DNA from: an uncultured Litoreibacter sp. | GTDB lineage: Bacteria > Pseudomonadota > Alphaproteobacteria > Rhodobacterales > Rhodobacteraceae | Direction of reading: 5' to 3' | NCBI GenBank assembly: GCA_947492995.1 | Contig: CANLOU010000003.1 | Coordinates: forward strand, 62,001 to 126,000 | DNA length: 64,000 nt | In this document: in pieces, positions 33,442 through 43,100 of the stretch | Layout of the letters: every line of letters begins with the position of its first letter | Numbering within the stretch: the stretch's first letter is position 1 | Notes under the pieces: model-generated | Databases searched by the model: none | Seen by the model: the letters and a program-made list of their open reading frames with translations, nothing else | What the model was told of the DNA's origin: nothing | Program-made: the position numbers and the translations under genes

Positions 33442-34707
33442 ATGGACCACTTTCTGTACCGCGACGGCGAGCTGTTCGCCGAAGACGTCCCCCTGCGCGA
33501 CATTGCGGCCAGCGTTGGCGCGCCGTTCTATTGCTATTCCAGCGCCACATTGACCCGGCATTACAAGCTGCTGGACGAGGCTTTGGACGGCATGGAGCAT
33601 CTGGTGTGCTACGCCATGAAGGCCAATTCCAACCAAGCCGTGCTGAAGCTGCTGGGCGATCTGGGCGCGGGCATGGACGTGGTGTCGGGCGGCGAATACC
33701 GCCGTGCGCGGGCCGCCGGCGTGCCGGGCGAGCGGATCGTGTTTTCGGGCGTTGGCAAGACCGAGGCCGAGATGCGGCTGGCGATTGAGGGCGGCATCCG
33801 CCAGTTCAACATCGAAAGCGAGCCGGAGATGGCCCGCCTGTCCGGCGTCGCCGTGTCCCTGGGGGCCGAGGTGCCCGTGACCATCCGGGTGAACCCCGAT
33901 GTGGACGCCAAGACCCATGAAAAGATTTCGACGGGCCGCAAGGCCGACAAGTTTGGCATCCCGATTTCGCGGGCCCGCGAGGTCTATGCGCAGGCCGCGG
34001 CCTTGCCGGGGCTGAAGGTGATCGGCATCGACGTGCATATCGGCAGCCAGATGGTGGATTTTGAGCCGTTCCGGCTGGCCTTCCGCAAGGTGGCCGAACT
34101 GACCGACGTGCTGCGCGCGGACGGGCATGACATTTCGCGCCTTGATCTGGGCGGCGGCATGGGCATCCCCTACGCCCGGTCCAACGCCGAGCCGCCCCTG
34201 CCGCGCGACTTTGGCCAGATTGTGCGCGAAGAGGTCGGCCATCTGGGGTGCGAGATCGAGATTGAACCGGGGCGGCTGATTTCAGGCAACGCCGGCGTGC
34301 TGGTGTCCGAGGTGATCTATGTGAAGTCCGGCGAGGACCGCGAGTTCCTGATTCTTGACGCCGCCATGAATGATTTGATCCGACCGGCAATGTATGGCGC
34401 ACATCACGACATCATCCCGGTCAAAGAGCCAGCCCCGGGCGACATGCCCGCCGTCTACGACGTGGTTGGCCCGGTCTGCGAAAGCGGCGACACCTTTGCA
34501 AAACAACGCGAAATGGCGCGGATGAAGGCGGGCGACCTTGTGGCGTTCCGCTCGGCCGGGGCCTACGGGGCGGTGATGGCGTCGGAATACAACTCGCGCC
34601 CGATGATACCGGAAGTTTTGGTGCATGGGGATCAATTTGCCGTCATTCGCGCACGTCCCACCTTTGACGAGATGATAAATCGAGATACCATCCCCCAGTG
34701 GCTGTAG
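33442..34707 (+). CDS. lysA: Diaminopimelate decarboxylase
   Basis: PLP enzyme that decarboxylates meso-diaminopimelate to L-lysine, the last lysine step. The 421-residue product has the PLP lysine in CYAMKANSNQAVL at about residue 57. HIGSQM is at about 198, GGGMGIPY at about 237, and EPGRLISGNAGVL at about 275. It ends with substrate-site VGPVCESGDTFA and SAGAYGAVMASEYNSRP. These are complete fold-type III decarboxylase motifs. It sits between DUF2834 and a large TIGR02302-type gene, an arrangement common in roseobacters. Confidence 0.96.
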   Translation: MDHFLYRDGELFAEDVPLRDIAASVGAPFYCYSSATLTRHYKLLDEALDGMEHLVCYAMKANSNQAVLKLLGDLGAGMDVVSGGEYRRARAAGVPGERIVFSGVGKTEAEMRLAIEGGIRQFNIESEPEMARLSGVAVSLGAEVPVTIRVNPDVDAKTHEKISTGRKADKFGIPISRAREVYAQAAALPGLKVIGIDVHIGSQMVDFEPFRLAFRKVAELTDVLRADGHDISRLDLGGGMGIPYARSNAEPPLPRDFGQIVREEVGHLGCEIEIEPGRLISGNAGVLVSEVIYVKSGEDREFLILDAAMNDLIRPAMYGAHHDIIPVKEPAPGDMPAVYDVVGPVCESGDTFAKQREMARMKAGDLVAFRSAGAYGAVMASEYNSRPMIPEVLVHGDQFAVIRARPTFDEMINRDTIPQWL

Positions 34708-34740
34708 CGCTATGGTGCGCTGCCGCGTCGGGATGAGCCG

Positions 34741-37329
34741 TTGAACAAGCACGACCGCCAGATAGCTTTGCACGAATTGAGCGGGCCCTTGAGCCTGACC
34801 CGTCTGGGCATGCTTGCCGAACAGGCGGTGCGCGGATTTTGGCCGTTATGGTCGGTGCTGCTGGCGCTGTTTGTGGTGCTGTCCTTTGGGATACACAGCT
34901 CCGTCCCGGTGGAGGCGTTCTGGATTGGCTCGGCCGCGTTCTTGGCGGGCATTGGCTACGGGCTGTGGCACGCGCTGCGGCATTTCCGCTGGGTCAGCCA
35001 GGCAGATGCCATTGACCGGCTGGACCGGTCGATGCCCGGCCGGCCCCTGACGGCGACCTTTGACGACATGGCGATTGGCGAGGACGACGAAGCGTCCCGC
35101 ACCGTCTGGCAGGCGCATATCCTGCGCACCCGCAAGCGGCTGGCGGAGGCGAAGGCGGTTGAGCCGGACCTGACCCTGTCGGACCGCGACCCCTATGCGC
35201 TGCGATACGCGGCGCTGCTGTTTTTCGCGGTGGCGGTGATGTTCGGGTCCATCTGGCGGCTGGGCGCGCCAGAGATTTCCCTTCCCGGCACGCCGGGCGA
35301 GGCGGTGATCGCGGGCCCAAGCTGGGAAGCCTGGGTGGAGCCTCCAGCCTATACGGGCAAACCTACGATTTACATGAATGACGTGCGGGCGGACCAGTTG
35401 ACTGTGCCGGTGGGCAGCCAGATCACCATGCGGCTTTATGGTCAGGTTGGCTCAATTGCATGGTCCGAAACGCTGTCGGGGCAGCCCGCGCCACAAGAGG
35501 CGCAATCGGCGTTCTCCATTGAGGTGGCGCAAAGCGGCAGCTTGGCCGTGGCGGACCGTGTTTGGGAGATCACCGCGCGCGCGGACGCGCCGCCCAAGGT
35601 CTGGTTCCAAGGCGCGATTGAACGCGCCGTGAATGGCGACATGAAGATGCCGTTCAACGCATCAGACGATTACGGCGTCGAAGCGGGGACCACCACAATC
35701 ACGCTGGATCTGGCCGAGGTGGATCGCCGCCACGGGCTGGCAGTCGAACCCGAGCCGCGCGACGCGGTCGTGCTTGACCTGCCGATGCCGATTAGCGGGA
35801 ACCGCGACAATTTCTCGGAGCTGTTGATAGAAAACCTGTCTGAGCACCCTTGGGCTGGCCTGAACGTGCGTTTCAGCCTTGATGTGCTGGATGCGGCCGG
35901 GCAGGACAGCGAAGACGAGTTTGTGAACACCACGTTGCCCGGTCGCCGGTTCTTCCAGCCGATTGCGGCGGCGGTTATTGAGCAGCGGCGCGATTTGTTG
36001 TGGTCGCGCGAAAATTCAAAACGGGTCAGCCAAATCCTGCGGACCATCAGCTACAAACCCGACGGGTTTTTCCCCAATGAGACCGCCTACCTGATGATCC
36101 GCCGGGCGATGACGCAGCTGGAATTTCATACGAAATACGGGCTGAGCCCTGAAATGCAGAGCCAGATTGCCGAGCTTTTGTGGCGCGCGGCGGTGCGGCT
36201 TGAAGAAGGGCGGCTTGCGGATGCGCTGGCGCGACTTCGCGAGGCGCAGGAGCGGCTGAACCAAGCGATGCAGGACGGCGCCTCGGACGAGGAAATCAGC
36301 GAGCTGATGCAAGAGCTGTCGGAAGCCATGCGTCAATATATGGAGCAGCTGGCGCAAAACCCCGAAGGCGGCGGAGAACAACAGCAAGGCCAGCAGGGCG
36401 AAGGTCAAGAGATCACGCAAGACCAGTTGCAAGAGATGCTGGACGAGATCGAGCGCCTGATGAAGGAAGGCCGCACCGCCGAGGCGGAGCAGCTGTTGCA
36501 ACAGCTGATGGAAATGATGGAGAACATGCAGGTCACCGAAGGCCAGCAAGGGGAAGGCCAGCAAAGCCAAGGCGACCAAGCTATGGAAGGTCTGGGCGAG
36601 ACGTTGCGCGAGCAACAGGGCCTGAGCGACGAAGCCTTCCGCGACCTGCAAGAACAGTTCAACCCCGGCGCACAAGCCGGCGAAAGCCAAGGCAATGAGG
36701 GCCGCAATGGCGGTCAGGGCCGCGGCGAAAGCCATGAAGGTGGCGGCGGTCAGGGGCAAGCCCAAAACCAAGGCGAAGGTGGCGAGCAGCAAGAGGGCGA
36801 AGGCCAATCTGGAGCGGGCGAGGGCGAAGAGCAGGGGCAAGGGTCCCTGGCCGAGCGGCAGCAGCGGCTTCGCGATGAGCTGGCGCGCCAGCGCGGGCGT
36901 CCATTGCCCGGCGAAGGCACCGAAGCGGGTGAAGCCGCGCGCGAGGCATTGGACCGTGCCGATGAAGCCATGGGCCGCGCCGAAGAGGCTTTGCGCAACG
37001 ATCAAACGGCGGAGGCGCTGGGCGCCCAATCAGACGCGATGGAGGCCTTGCGCGAAGGCATGCGCAATCTGGGCGAGGCGATGGCGCAGAACGAACAACA
37101 GGGCCAGCAAGGCAACAGCGACGGCCAGTTTGCCGAACAAAACCGCGACCCATTGGGGCGCGAGCAGGGCGAAAGTGGCTCTGTCGGGACCGACGAAGGG
37201 CTGCTGGGCAGCGAGCTGGCACAGCGACGCTCAAAAGAGTTGCTGGACGAGATCCGGCGTCGGTCGGGCGAACAGCAACGCCCCGAAATCGAGCGCGACT
37301 ACCTCAAACGGCTACTTGACCAGTTTTAA
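34741..37329 (+). CDS. TIGR02302-type membrane protein with Gln/Gly/Glu-rich tail
   Basis: The 862-residue protein starts at a TTG (NKHDRQIALHELSGPLS). It has N-terminal hydrophobic helices (about 35-80) and one at about 155-172. An extracytoplasmic domain follows (about 190-410, SWEAWVEPPAYTGKPTIYM). Long amphipathic helices rich in Glu and Gln lead to a low-complexity Gln/Gly/Glu region (about 540-720), and it ends EIERDYLKRLLDQF. This layout matches a hypothetical family (TIGR02302) of alphaproteobacteria with no assigned function, although one can guess at an envelope role. The end overlaps the convergent zinc-ribbon gene by 4 bp. Confidence 0.8.
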   Translation: MNKHDRQIALHELSGPLSLTRLGMLAEQAVRGFWPLWSVLLALFVVLSFGIHSSVPVEAFWIGSAAFLAGIGYGLWHALRHFRWVSQADAIDRLDRSMPGRPLTATFDDMAIGEDDEASRTVWQAHILRTRKRLAEAKAVEPDLTLSDRDPYALRYAALLFFAVAVMFGSIWRLGAPEISLPGTPGEAVIAGPSWEAWVEPPAYTGKPTIYMNDVRADQLTVPVGSQITMRLYGQVGSIAWSETLSGQPAPQEAQSAFSIEVAQSGSLAVADRVWEITARADAPPKVWFQGAIERAVNGDMKMPFNASDDYGVEAGTTTITLDLAEVDRRHGLAVEPEPRDAVVLDLPMPISGNRDNFSELLIENLSEHPWAGLNVRFSLDVLDAAGQDSEDEFVNTTLPGRRFFQPIAAAVIEQRRDLLWSRENSKRVSQILRTISYKPDGFFPNETAYLMIRRAMTQLEFHTKYGLSPEMQSQIAELLWRAAVRLEEGRLADALARLREAQERLNQAMQDGASDEEISELMQELSEAMRQYMEQLAQNPEGGGEQQQGQQGEGQEITQDQLQEMLDEIERLMKEGRTAEAEQLLQQLMEMMENMQVTEGQQGEGQQSQGDQAMEGLGETLREQQGLSDEAFRDLQEQFNPGAQAGESQGNEGRNGGQGRGESHEGGGGQGQAQNQGEGGEQQEGEGQSGAGEGEEQGQGSLAERQQRLRDELARQRGRPLPGEGTEAGEAAREALDRADEAMGRAEEALRNDQTAEALGAQSDAMEALREGMRNLGEAMAQNEQQGQQGNSDGQFAEQNRDPLGREQGESGSVGTDEGLLGSELAQRRSKELLDEIRRRSGEQQRPEIERDYLKRLLDQF

Positions 37330-38066
37330 GAAGAGTTTCCGACCTGTTCGGTCAGCGCGGTAACCTTTGCCAGCAACCATTGCGCGCCTGCGTCGAGCGC
37401 CGCGCGCAGCCCGTCAATCATCGACACATACCACATCAGCGCACCGGACAATGACGGGAATCGTTCCGCGAGGTCGGGGGCGTAGACATAGAGCGCCAGC
37501 AGGGCCGCGGTGAGCATCAGCATCAACCCGAACCCGATGCGGAACCCGCTGCGGCGGTTGGTCTGGCTCGCGGGAACCTCTGCGCCGTCCTCGTCATAGA
37601 CCGGGTCTGGCGCGGAGGCGAGCGTGGAATTGATTTCCTCGATGTCGGGGAAAAGTTCTTTCTTGGCGCTTTCGGTCCGCCGCGGAGCGGGGGCCAGTGC
37701 GACATCGTCGGACGGCACCGCTTGCGCATCTGCGGACGGATCGGGCTGGCGTCGGGGCGTGTCCGCATCAGCAAGGCCAAGATCGGGCTGCGTTTCAATG
37801 CCGCCCGCCTCTGTCTTGCGCGCCTGCGTTTCGCGGGCGACTTCCTCGTGGATGATGCCCAACGCGTCGGGATCGGTGACGGGGCGCTGCGGCGTCAGCC
37901 CGCTGGCCGCCGGTGGCGGCGTTAAATCGAGGGCTTCCTCGTCCACATCGGGGCGCTGGAACCACGTGTTATTGCAGTTTGAACATTGCACGTCGCGACC
38001 CTCGGGGGGCAGCAGGCTGCCATCCACCTCGTATTCAGCATCGCAATTTGGGCAAATCAGCCGCAT
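37326..38066 (-). CDS. MJ0042-type zinc-ribbon membrane protein
   Basis: The 246-residue protein has an N-terminal zinc ribbon, MRLICPNCDAEYEV then CSNCNNTWF (CxxC...CxxC). An acidic, Pro-rich linker covers about 45-175. One transmembrane helix follows at about 180-202 (GFGLMLMLTAALLALYVYAP) and then a short extracytoplasmic tail. The ATG at 38066 is the natural start; the preceding TTG adds only one residue. The same architecture is common next to ftsE in this bacterial group. Function unknown, possibly a redox- or metal-sensing membrane protein. Confidence 0.82.
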   Translation of the reverse strand: MRLICPNCDAEYEVDGSLLPPEGRDVQCSNCNNTWFQRPDVDEEALDLTPPPAASGLTPQRPVTDPDALGIIHEEVARETQARKTEAGGIETQPDLGLADADTPRRQPDPSADAQAVPSDDVALAPAPRRTESAKKELFPDIEEINSTLASAPDPVYDEDGAEVPASQTNRRSGFRIGFGLMLMLTAALLALYVYAPDLAERFPSLSGALMWYVSMIDGLRAALDAGAQWLLAKVTALTEQVGNSS

Positions 38067-38231
38067 CAATGTCCCTTGGCTCAGCCGTAAGTGACTGGCG
38101 CTCCCCGTTTTCGTCCCCGAGTCATACCCCGCAAAAATCGCTATTCCAAGCGTTTGTGTTTCTGATTGATTGCAAGTGTGTCCCGCTATGGCCTAATTGT
38201 CTTGAAAACGTAAACCGGAGCAGGCCCTCGC

Positions 38232-38909
38232 GTGATAGAACTTGAGAACGTTGCGTACTCTTATGGCGGGGGCGATTTGCTAAGCGACATCTCGTTGCGA
38301 CTGCAGCCGGGGTCCTTTCATTTCCTGACCGGCCCGTCTGGCGCAGGCAAATCCACATTTCTGAAATTGTGCTACATGGAGCTGACCGCCAGCGCGGGAA
38401 TGGTGCAGGTGTTTGGCCAAGACGTGCGATCGCTGGAGCGCGACCAGGTTGCTTTGGCACGGCGGCGGATTGGCGTGGTGCATCAGGACTGCAAGTTTCT
38501 GGACCACCTGACGGTGGCCGAAAACATCGCCCTGCCGCTGACCGTCGCGGGACGGGACGTGGCGGCCGAGATGGAGAACCTGACCTCCCTGATTGACTGG
38601 GTCGGCCTGAAGCGCCAACAAAACCAGCTGCCGCCAGAACTGTCCGGCGGGGAACGCCAGCGCGCGGCCCTGGCGCGGGCGGTGATTATGGGGCCGGACG
38701 TCATTTTGGCGGATGAACCCACCGGAAACGTGGATTGGGAGATGTCGCAGCGGCTTTTGTCGCTGCTCATTGAGCTGAACAAGATGGGCAAATCGGTGCT
38801 GGTGGCGACGCATGACCTGAATTTGATCCGTACCGCCAAAAGCCAGATCTCGGCGCGGGTGCTGCGGATTGCGAACCGCAAGCTGCAACTGGCGGGGGCG
38901 GACCTATGA
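38232..38909 (+). CDS. ftsE: Cell-division ABC transporter ATP-binding protein FtsE
   Basis: ATPase that pairs with FtsX at the divisome to control peptidoglycan hydrolases. The 225-residue product uses a GTG start (VIELENVAYSYGGG). It has Walker A GPSGAGKST near residue 36, Q-loop VVHQDCKFLDHLTVAENIALP, signature LSGGERQRAALARA near 140, Walker B VILADEPTGN, and the switch His in ATHDL. The next gene overlaps its stop by 4 bp. Confidence 0.95.
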   Translation: MIELENVAYSYGGGDLLSDISLRLQPGSFHFLTGPSGAGKSTFLKLCYMELTASAGMVQVFGQDVRSLERDQVALARRRIGVVHQDCKFLDHLTVAENIALPLTVAGRDVAAEMENLTSLIDWVGLKRQQNQLPPELSGGERQRAALARAVIMGPDVILADEPTGNVDWEMSQRLLSLLIELNKMGKSVLVATHDLNLIRTAKSQISARVLRIANRKLQLAGADL

Positions 38910-39811
38910 AGAATGTTCTGGCCATGCTGCGCGGGCTTTTGGGGGGTGACAGCCAGGCGGACCGCGTTGTCCCGCCGACCGGGTTTACCGCGACGCTGAC
39001 CACGTTTACCGCCGCATCAATGGCGTTTCTGGCGGTGTTTGCGATGGCCCTGTCGCTTGCGACGGGGCGGTTGGCGGACCGGTGGGCCTCGGAATTGGCG
39101 CGGTCTTCGACCGTGCGCATCTCGGCGCCTCAAGCCGAGTTGGACGCGCAGACACGCGCGGCACAAGAGGTGCTGCGGCTGACGCCGGGCGTGGACACCA
39201 CGCGCATCCTGGGCGACGAGGAGCAGCGCTTGCTGCTGGAGCCATGGTTTGGGCCAGACCTGCCGATTGACAGCCTGCCGATCCCGCGCCTGATCGAGGT
39301 CATCGAGGAGGGTGCGGGCTATGACAGTGAGGGGCTGCGGCTGCGGCTTGCGGCGGAGGCCCCGGGCGCTGTGCTGGACGACCACACGCGGTGGCGCAGG
39401 CCGTTGGTGACGGCGGCGAACCGGCTTCGCACGCTTGGCTGGGTGGCCATCGGGCTTATTGCCCTGTCCACGGCGGCGATGATTACGCTGGCGGCGCGCG
39501 CGGCCTTGGCCGCGAATGCGCAGGTGATCCAAGTGACGCGGCTGGTTGGCGCGCGCGACATCTACATTGCCCGCGCCTTTGTGCGGCGGTTCACGCTCAG
39601 GGCGCTGATTGGCGGGGCCGTGGGCACCGCCCTTGGCATGATCGCCGTGGCGCTGCTGCCGAGCGCGGCTGAGGAAGGCGCGTTCCTGACGGGCCTCGGC
39701 TTTCAAGGCTGGCATTGGCTGTGGCCATTGGTGATCCCGCTTTTGGGCGCTATCGTGGCCTTCTGGGCGACGCGCGGCGCTGCCCTGTCGGTTTTGAAAG
39801 AGGTGAAGTGA
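38906..39811 (+). CDS. ftsX: Cell-division membrane protein FtsX
   Basis: Membrane partner of FtsE. The 301-residue product has an N-terminal helix (FTAASMAFLAVFAMALSLA, about 32-52) and an extracytoplasmic loop of roughly 110 residues with LTPGVDTTRILGDEEQ. Three C-terminal helices follow (WVAIGLIALSTAAMITLAA; the segment with LIGGAVGTALGMIAVALL; and WLWPLVIPLLGAIVAFWAT). VTRLVGARDIYIARAFVRRF is the conserved coupling loop of this transporter class. It overlaps ftsE by 4 bp and plsC by one base. Confidence 0.93.
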   Translation: MKNVLAMLRGLLGGDSQADRVVPPTGFTATLTTFTAASMAFLAVFAMALSLATGRLADRWASELARSSTVRISAPQAELDAQTRAAQEVLRLTPGVDTTRILGDEEQRLLLEPWFGPDLPIDSLPIPRLIEVIEEGAGYDSEGLRLRLAAEAPGAVLDDHTRWRRPLVTAANRLRTLGWVAIGLIALSTAAMITLAARAALAANAQVIQVTRLVGARDIYIARAFVRRFTLRALIGGAVGTALGMIAVALLPSAAEEGAFLTGLGFQGWHWLWPLVIPLLGAIVAFWATRGAALSVLKEVK

Positions 39812-40545
39812 TGGGCTACTGGGTTCAGTGGATACGCTCGCTGGCGTTTATCATCTTGATGTATATCGGCATGCCCATCTATGCGCTGCTTTACCTGCCC
39901 TGGACCATTTTCAGCCCGCATGGCGCGGTTGCGGCCTGCCATGCCTATAGCCGTTATGTGAAATGGCTGGCCTCTTGGATGATAAACCTGAAATGCGAGG
40001 TGCGTGGCACCCCGCCCACGGACCAAGTGCTGGTTGCGGCCAAACACCAGTCGTTTCTCGACATCATCATGATTTTCGACGCGATCCCGCATGGCAAATT
40101 CATCATGAAGCAGCAGCTGCTTTACGCGCCCATTCTGGGGCAATTTGCCTACCGGCTTGGCTGCGTTCCGGTGAACCGTGGCAAGAAGGGCAAGGCGATT
40201 GCCAAGATGCTGGACGACGTGAAGCGGGGCGAGCAGCTGCCGGGGCAGCTGGTGATTTATAGCCAAGGCACGCGTTTGGCGCCGGGGGTGAAGAAGCCCT
40301 ACAAGGTCGGCACGGCGGTGCTGTACGAGCAGATGGGAACCGACTGCTACCCGGTCTCGACCAATGCGGGGGTCTTCTGGCCGCGTCACGGGATTTACCG
40401 AAAACCCGGCACTGCGGTGGTGGATTTCCTGCCGCCAATACCTGCGGGTCTGGAAAAAGAGGCGTTCTTGGAGCGTCTTGAGCACGAGGTGGAAACCTCG
40501 TCCGAGGCGTTGCTGGATGAGGCGGGATTTGTCCGAAAGGGGTAG
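39811..40545 (+). CDS. plsC: 1-acyl-sn-glycerol-3-phosphate acyltransferase
   Basis: Membrane acyltransferase that converts lysophosphatidate to phosphatidate. The 244-residue product starts MGYWVQWIRSLAFIILMYIG with an N-terminal helix. It has the catalytic HX4D motif KHQSFLDIIMI near residue 77 and GCVPVNRGKKGKA, then a YSQGTRLAPG block in place of the usual FPEGTR, and YPVSTNAGVFWPR. The ATG overlaps the ftsX stop by one base (TGATG). A longer in-frame upstream frame belongs to the ftsX shadow and is discarded. Confidence 0.92.
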   Translation: MGYWVQWIRSLAFIILMYIGMPIYALLYLPWTIFSPHGAVAACHAYSRYVKWLASWMINLKCEVRGTPPTDQVLVAAKHQSFLDIIMIFDAIPHGKFIMKQQLLYAPILGQFAYRLGCVPVNRGKKGKAIAKMLDDVKRGEQLPGQLVIYSQGTRLAPGVKKPYKVGTAVLYEQMGTDCYPVSTNAGVFWPRHGIYRKPGTAVVDFLPPIPAGLEKEAFLERLEHEVETSSEALLDEAGFVRKG

Positions 40546-40548
40546 GCG

Positions 40549-41154
40549 GTGACCTATATCAAAGACGTATCTGAGTTGGAGGCCATCTACGGCACACCGG
40601 GGGAGGCGTCTTTGTTGAAGGTTGCCGGCCAGATGACGCCGACCTACCGGAAATGGATTATGGCGTCTCGGCTGTGCATGTTGTCGACGGTCGGCGCTGA
40701 CGGCACCGATTGCAGCCCGCGCGGCGATGACGGGCCGGTGGTGCGCGAGATTGATGAGCACACATTGGCGATGCCGGACTGGCGCGGGAACAACCGCATG
40801 GATTCCTTGCGCAATATCGTGACCGACGGGCGTGTGTCGCTGCTGTTTGTCGTGCCGGGGTCACATAATGTGGTGCGGATCAACGGGCAGGCGCGGGTGA
40901 CGACGGATGCCGACCTGCTGGGATCATTCGAGCAGAATGGCCGGCATCCCCGCTCTGTTATCGTCATCAAGATTGGTGAAATTTACAGCCAATGCGCGCG
41001 GGCGCTGATGCGTGCGGAGATATGGGCCGGCGAGGACCTGAGCCGCGATCTGCCGAGCGTCGGGGACATGCTGCGCGAGATGAGCGAAGGGTCATTTGAT
41101 GGGGCTGGCTATGACAACGCATGGGGCGCGCGTGCTGCGGAGACGATGTGGTAG
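40549..41154 (+). CDS. FMN-binding pyridoxamine-oxidase-fold protein (MSMEG_1061-like)
   Basis: The 201-residue protein (GTG start) has the split-barrel FMN-binding fold: MASRLCMLSTVGADGTDCSPRGDDGPVV near residue 37, LAMPDWRGNNRMDSLRNIV, and RVSLLFVVPGSHNVVRINGQA. The pattern RGDxxG...WRGNNRxDSxxNI matches the MSMEG_1061 branch of pyridoxamine 5'-phosphate oxidase-like flavoproteins. The substrate is unknown. It follows plsC after 3 bp and converges on the esterase gene with 2 bp between stops. Confidence 0.85.
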   Translation: MTYIKDVSELEAIYGTPGEASLLKVAGQMTPTYRKWIMASRLCMLSTVGADGTDCSPRGDDGPVVREIDEHTLAMPDWRGNNRMDSLRNIVTDGRVSLLFVVPGSHNVVRINGQARVTTDADLLGSFEQNGRHPRSVIVIKIGEIYSQCARALMRAEIWAGEDLSRDLPSVGDMLREMSEGSFDGAGYDNAWGARAAETMW

Positions 41155-41156
41155 GC

Positions 41157-42017
41157 TCAGAGCTTGCTGAAAAAGGCCCAGCTTAGGGCGGCGGCGTTGA
41201 CTTCCTGGGTGGCGGGACCTTGCACGCGGCGCAGCCTTGGCCCAGCGCCCGGCCAGCCGTGGCCATGGCCCTCGATCAGGACATAGGCCAGCGGCGCCTT
41301 CCTGCAGTTGGTGTATCGAAATATCTTGGCGGCGGTGCCGTCTGACAGCCGGTCAATGGTTTGCGCCTGAACGGGTCTGCCGCATGCATTGCGGGCGGCC
41401 CAAATCGCCAAAGTGCTTTTGGCCGACAGCGCCCCGCCTAGACGACTGTCCGCGTTGCGCCCGCCATGCGGGGACACCGGGTCCAACGTCCCGTGCATGA
41501 AGATTGCTGGACTGGCCGCGCCGCTTTGGCAGCGGTAGTTCAGCGCCGATTTGGTGGCGACGACGGAGATCCCGGCAACGAGATTGGGCCGGTCACAGGC
41601 CATGCGCATCGCCATGCCGCCACCATTGGAATGGCCCGCAAGATAGACGCGTTTCGGATCGGCAACGCCGTTGGCCACAAAGGTTGAAATGAGCGCCGCC
41701 AAATAGGCGACATCGTCCGTCTTGCTGGACGGGCTGCGCCCATCGTTCCAACGCCGCCCCAGACCTTTGGGATACAGCACCGTGAAGCCGTGTGTGCGGG
41801 CCAGCGCATCGAAGCTGGTCTTTTGCTGCATGCTTCTTGGGGTGCCAAGGAAGCCATGCATTGCGACCACCAATGGCGCTGCGAATTGTGGATCAGTGCG
41901 GCCATCGGTGATGGTGAGCTTGCGGCCTTTGAACGTCTCGGACGTGGCGTGACCGGCGGAGGCGGCGAGCGTCAGGCAGACCAGCAACGTGGCTATGCAA
42001 AACCGCCCTGACCACAT
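41157..42017 (-). CDS. Secreted PHB-depolymerase-like (LpqC-type) esterase
   Basis: Alpha/beta hydrolase, 286 residues, with a signal peptide (RFCIATLLVCLTLAASAGHA, cleavage near 25) that targets the periplasm or outside. VVAMHGFLGTPRSM is the oxyanion region. The nucleophile elbow is LAGHSNGGGMA near 136, the acid in MHGTLDPVSPHGG, and the His in EGHGHGWPG. Sequence features fit the poly(3-hydroxybutyrate) depolymerase / feruloyl-esterase-like family. The real substrate is open; an intracellular PHB role is unlikely given the signal peptide. It follows accA by 6 bp. Confidence 0.85.
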   Translation of the reverse strand: MWSGRFCIATLLVCLTLAASAGHATSETFKGRKLTITDGRTDPQFAAPLVVAMHGFLGTPRSMQQKTSFDALARTHGFTVLYPKGLGRRWNDGRSPSSKTDDVAYLAALISTFVANGVADPKRVYLAGHSNGGGMAMRMACDRPNLVAGISVVATKSALNYRCQSGAASPAIFMHGTLDPVSPHGGRNADSRLGGALSAKSTLAIWAARNACGRPVQAQTIDRLSDGTAAKIFRYTNCRKAPLAYVLIEGHGHGWPGAGPRLRRVQGPATQEVNAAALSWAFFSKL

Positions 42018-42023
42018 GGCGGG

Positions 42024-42986
42024 CTAGGCCGCGAGGCCTTTGGAGCCAAGCTCCAGATACTTTTTGCGCCGATCTGCCTTCAACGCGGCGCTGTCGAGCT
42101 TGGACAATTCCTCAAGCATGGAGCTGATCTGCCGCCCCACCCTTTCAATGGTGCCTTTGGTGTCGCGCTGCGCGCCGCCCATGGGTTCGCCGATGATGAC
42201 GTCGCAAACGCCAAGATTTTGAAGGTCTTGTGCGGTGAGGCGCAGGGCCTCGGCGGCCTCGCGCATCTTTTCGGCGTCTTTCCACAGGATGGAGGCGCAG
42301 CCCTCGGGGGAGATGACGGAATAGATGGAATGCTCCAGCATCGCCACGCGATTTGCGGTCGCAAATGCCACGGCCCCACCGGACCCGCCCTCGCCAATGA
42401 TGACAGAGATCAGCGGCACCCCAAGCTCCAGACATTTCTGGGTGGAGCGCGCGATGGCCTCGGACTGGCCGCGTTCTTCCGCGCCCTTGCCGGGGTAGGC
42501 GCCGGGTGTGTCGACCAGCGTCACGACGGGCAGGTTGAAGCGATGCGCGAGGTCCATAAGCCGGATGGCCTTGCGGTACCCTTCAGGGCGGGCCATGCCG
42601 AAATTGCGTTCGATCCGGGTCTTGGTGTCGTGGCCCTTTTCGTGGCCGATGACCACCAGCGGAGTTCCGTTCAGCCGCGCAAGGCCGCCCATGACGGCAT
42701 GGTCGTCGGCAAAGTTCCGGTCACCGGCCAGTGGGGTGTATTCGTCAAACAAGGCCTCGATATAGTCCTTGCAATGCGGCCTGTCGGGGTGCCGGGCCAC
42801 CTGACATTTGCGCCACGGCGTCAGGTCTTTGTAGAGGTCGGACAGCAGCTTGGCGGCCTTGTCATCCAGGGCAGCGGCTTCCTTTTCGACGTCCATATCC
42901 TCGTTCTGGCGGGCCATGGCGCGCAGTTCTTCGGCTTTGCCTTCGATGTCGGCAAGGGGCTTTTCGAAGTCGAGGTAGTTGGTCAT
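42024..42986 (-). CDS. accA: Acetyl-CoA carboxylase carboxyltransferase subunit alpha
   Basis: Transfers the carboxyl group from biotin carrier to acetyl-CoA, giving malonyl-CoA for fatty acid synthesis; works with AccD, encoded elsewhere. The 320-residue product starts [22 protein letters not shown]. It has [52 protein letters not shown] and [15 protein letters not shown], all AccA signatures. A GGAGAG ribosome site precedes the ATG. It is divergent from the AraC/GyrI gene. Confidence 0.97.
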   Translation of the reverse strand: MTNYLDFEKPLADIEGKAEELRAMARQNEDMDVEKEAAALDDKAAKLLSDLYKDLTPWRKCQVARHPDRPHCKDYIEALFDEYTPLAGDRNFADDHAVMGGLARLNGTPLVVIGHEKGHDTKTRIERNFGMARPEGYRKAIRLMDLAHRFNLPVVTLVDTPGAYPGKGAEERGQSEAIARSTQKCLELGVPLISVIIGEGGSGGAVAFATANRVAMLEHSIYSVISPEGCASILWKDAEKMREAAEALRLTAQDLQNLGVCDVIIGEPMGGAQRDTKGTIERVGRQISSMLEELSKLDSAALKADRRKKYLELGSKGLAA

Positions 42987-43100
42987 GAGGCTCTCCGGCT
43001 TTTGTTGTCCCTATATGGCGTTTTGGGCGGCGTGATACAACTCCGCAAGATTTGTGAATTGGGGGCATGGCATGTCAGTGTTGGAACGAAACGAAGGACA

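Noticed and set aside
42219-43100. Long N-terminal extension of the AraC/GyrI regulator
   Set aside because: The extra 294 codons are antisense to accA; the ribosome site GAAGGA marks the start at 43101.
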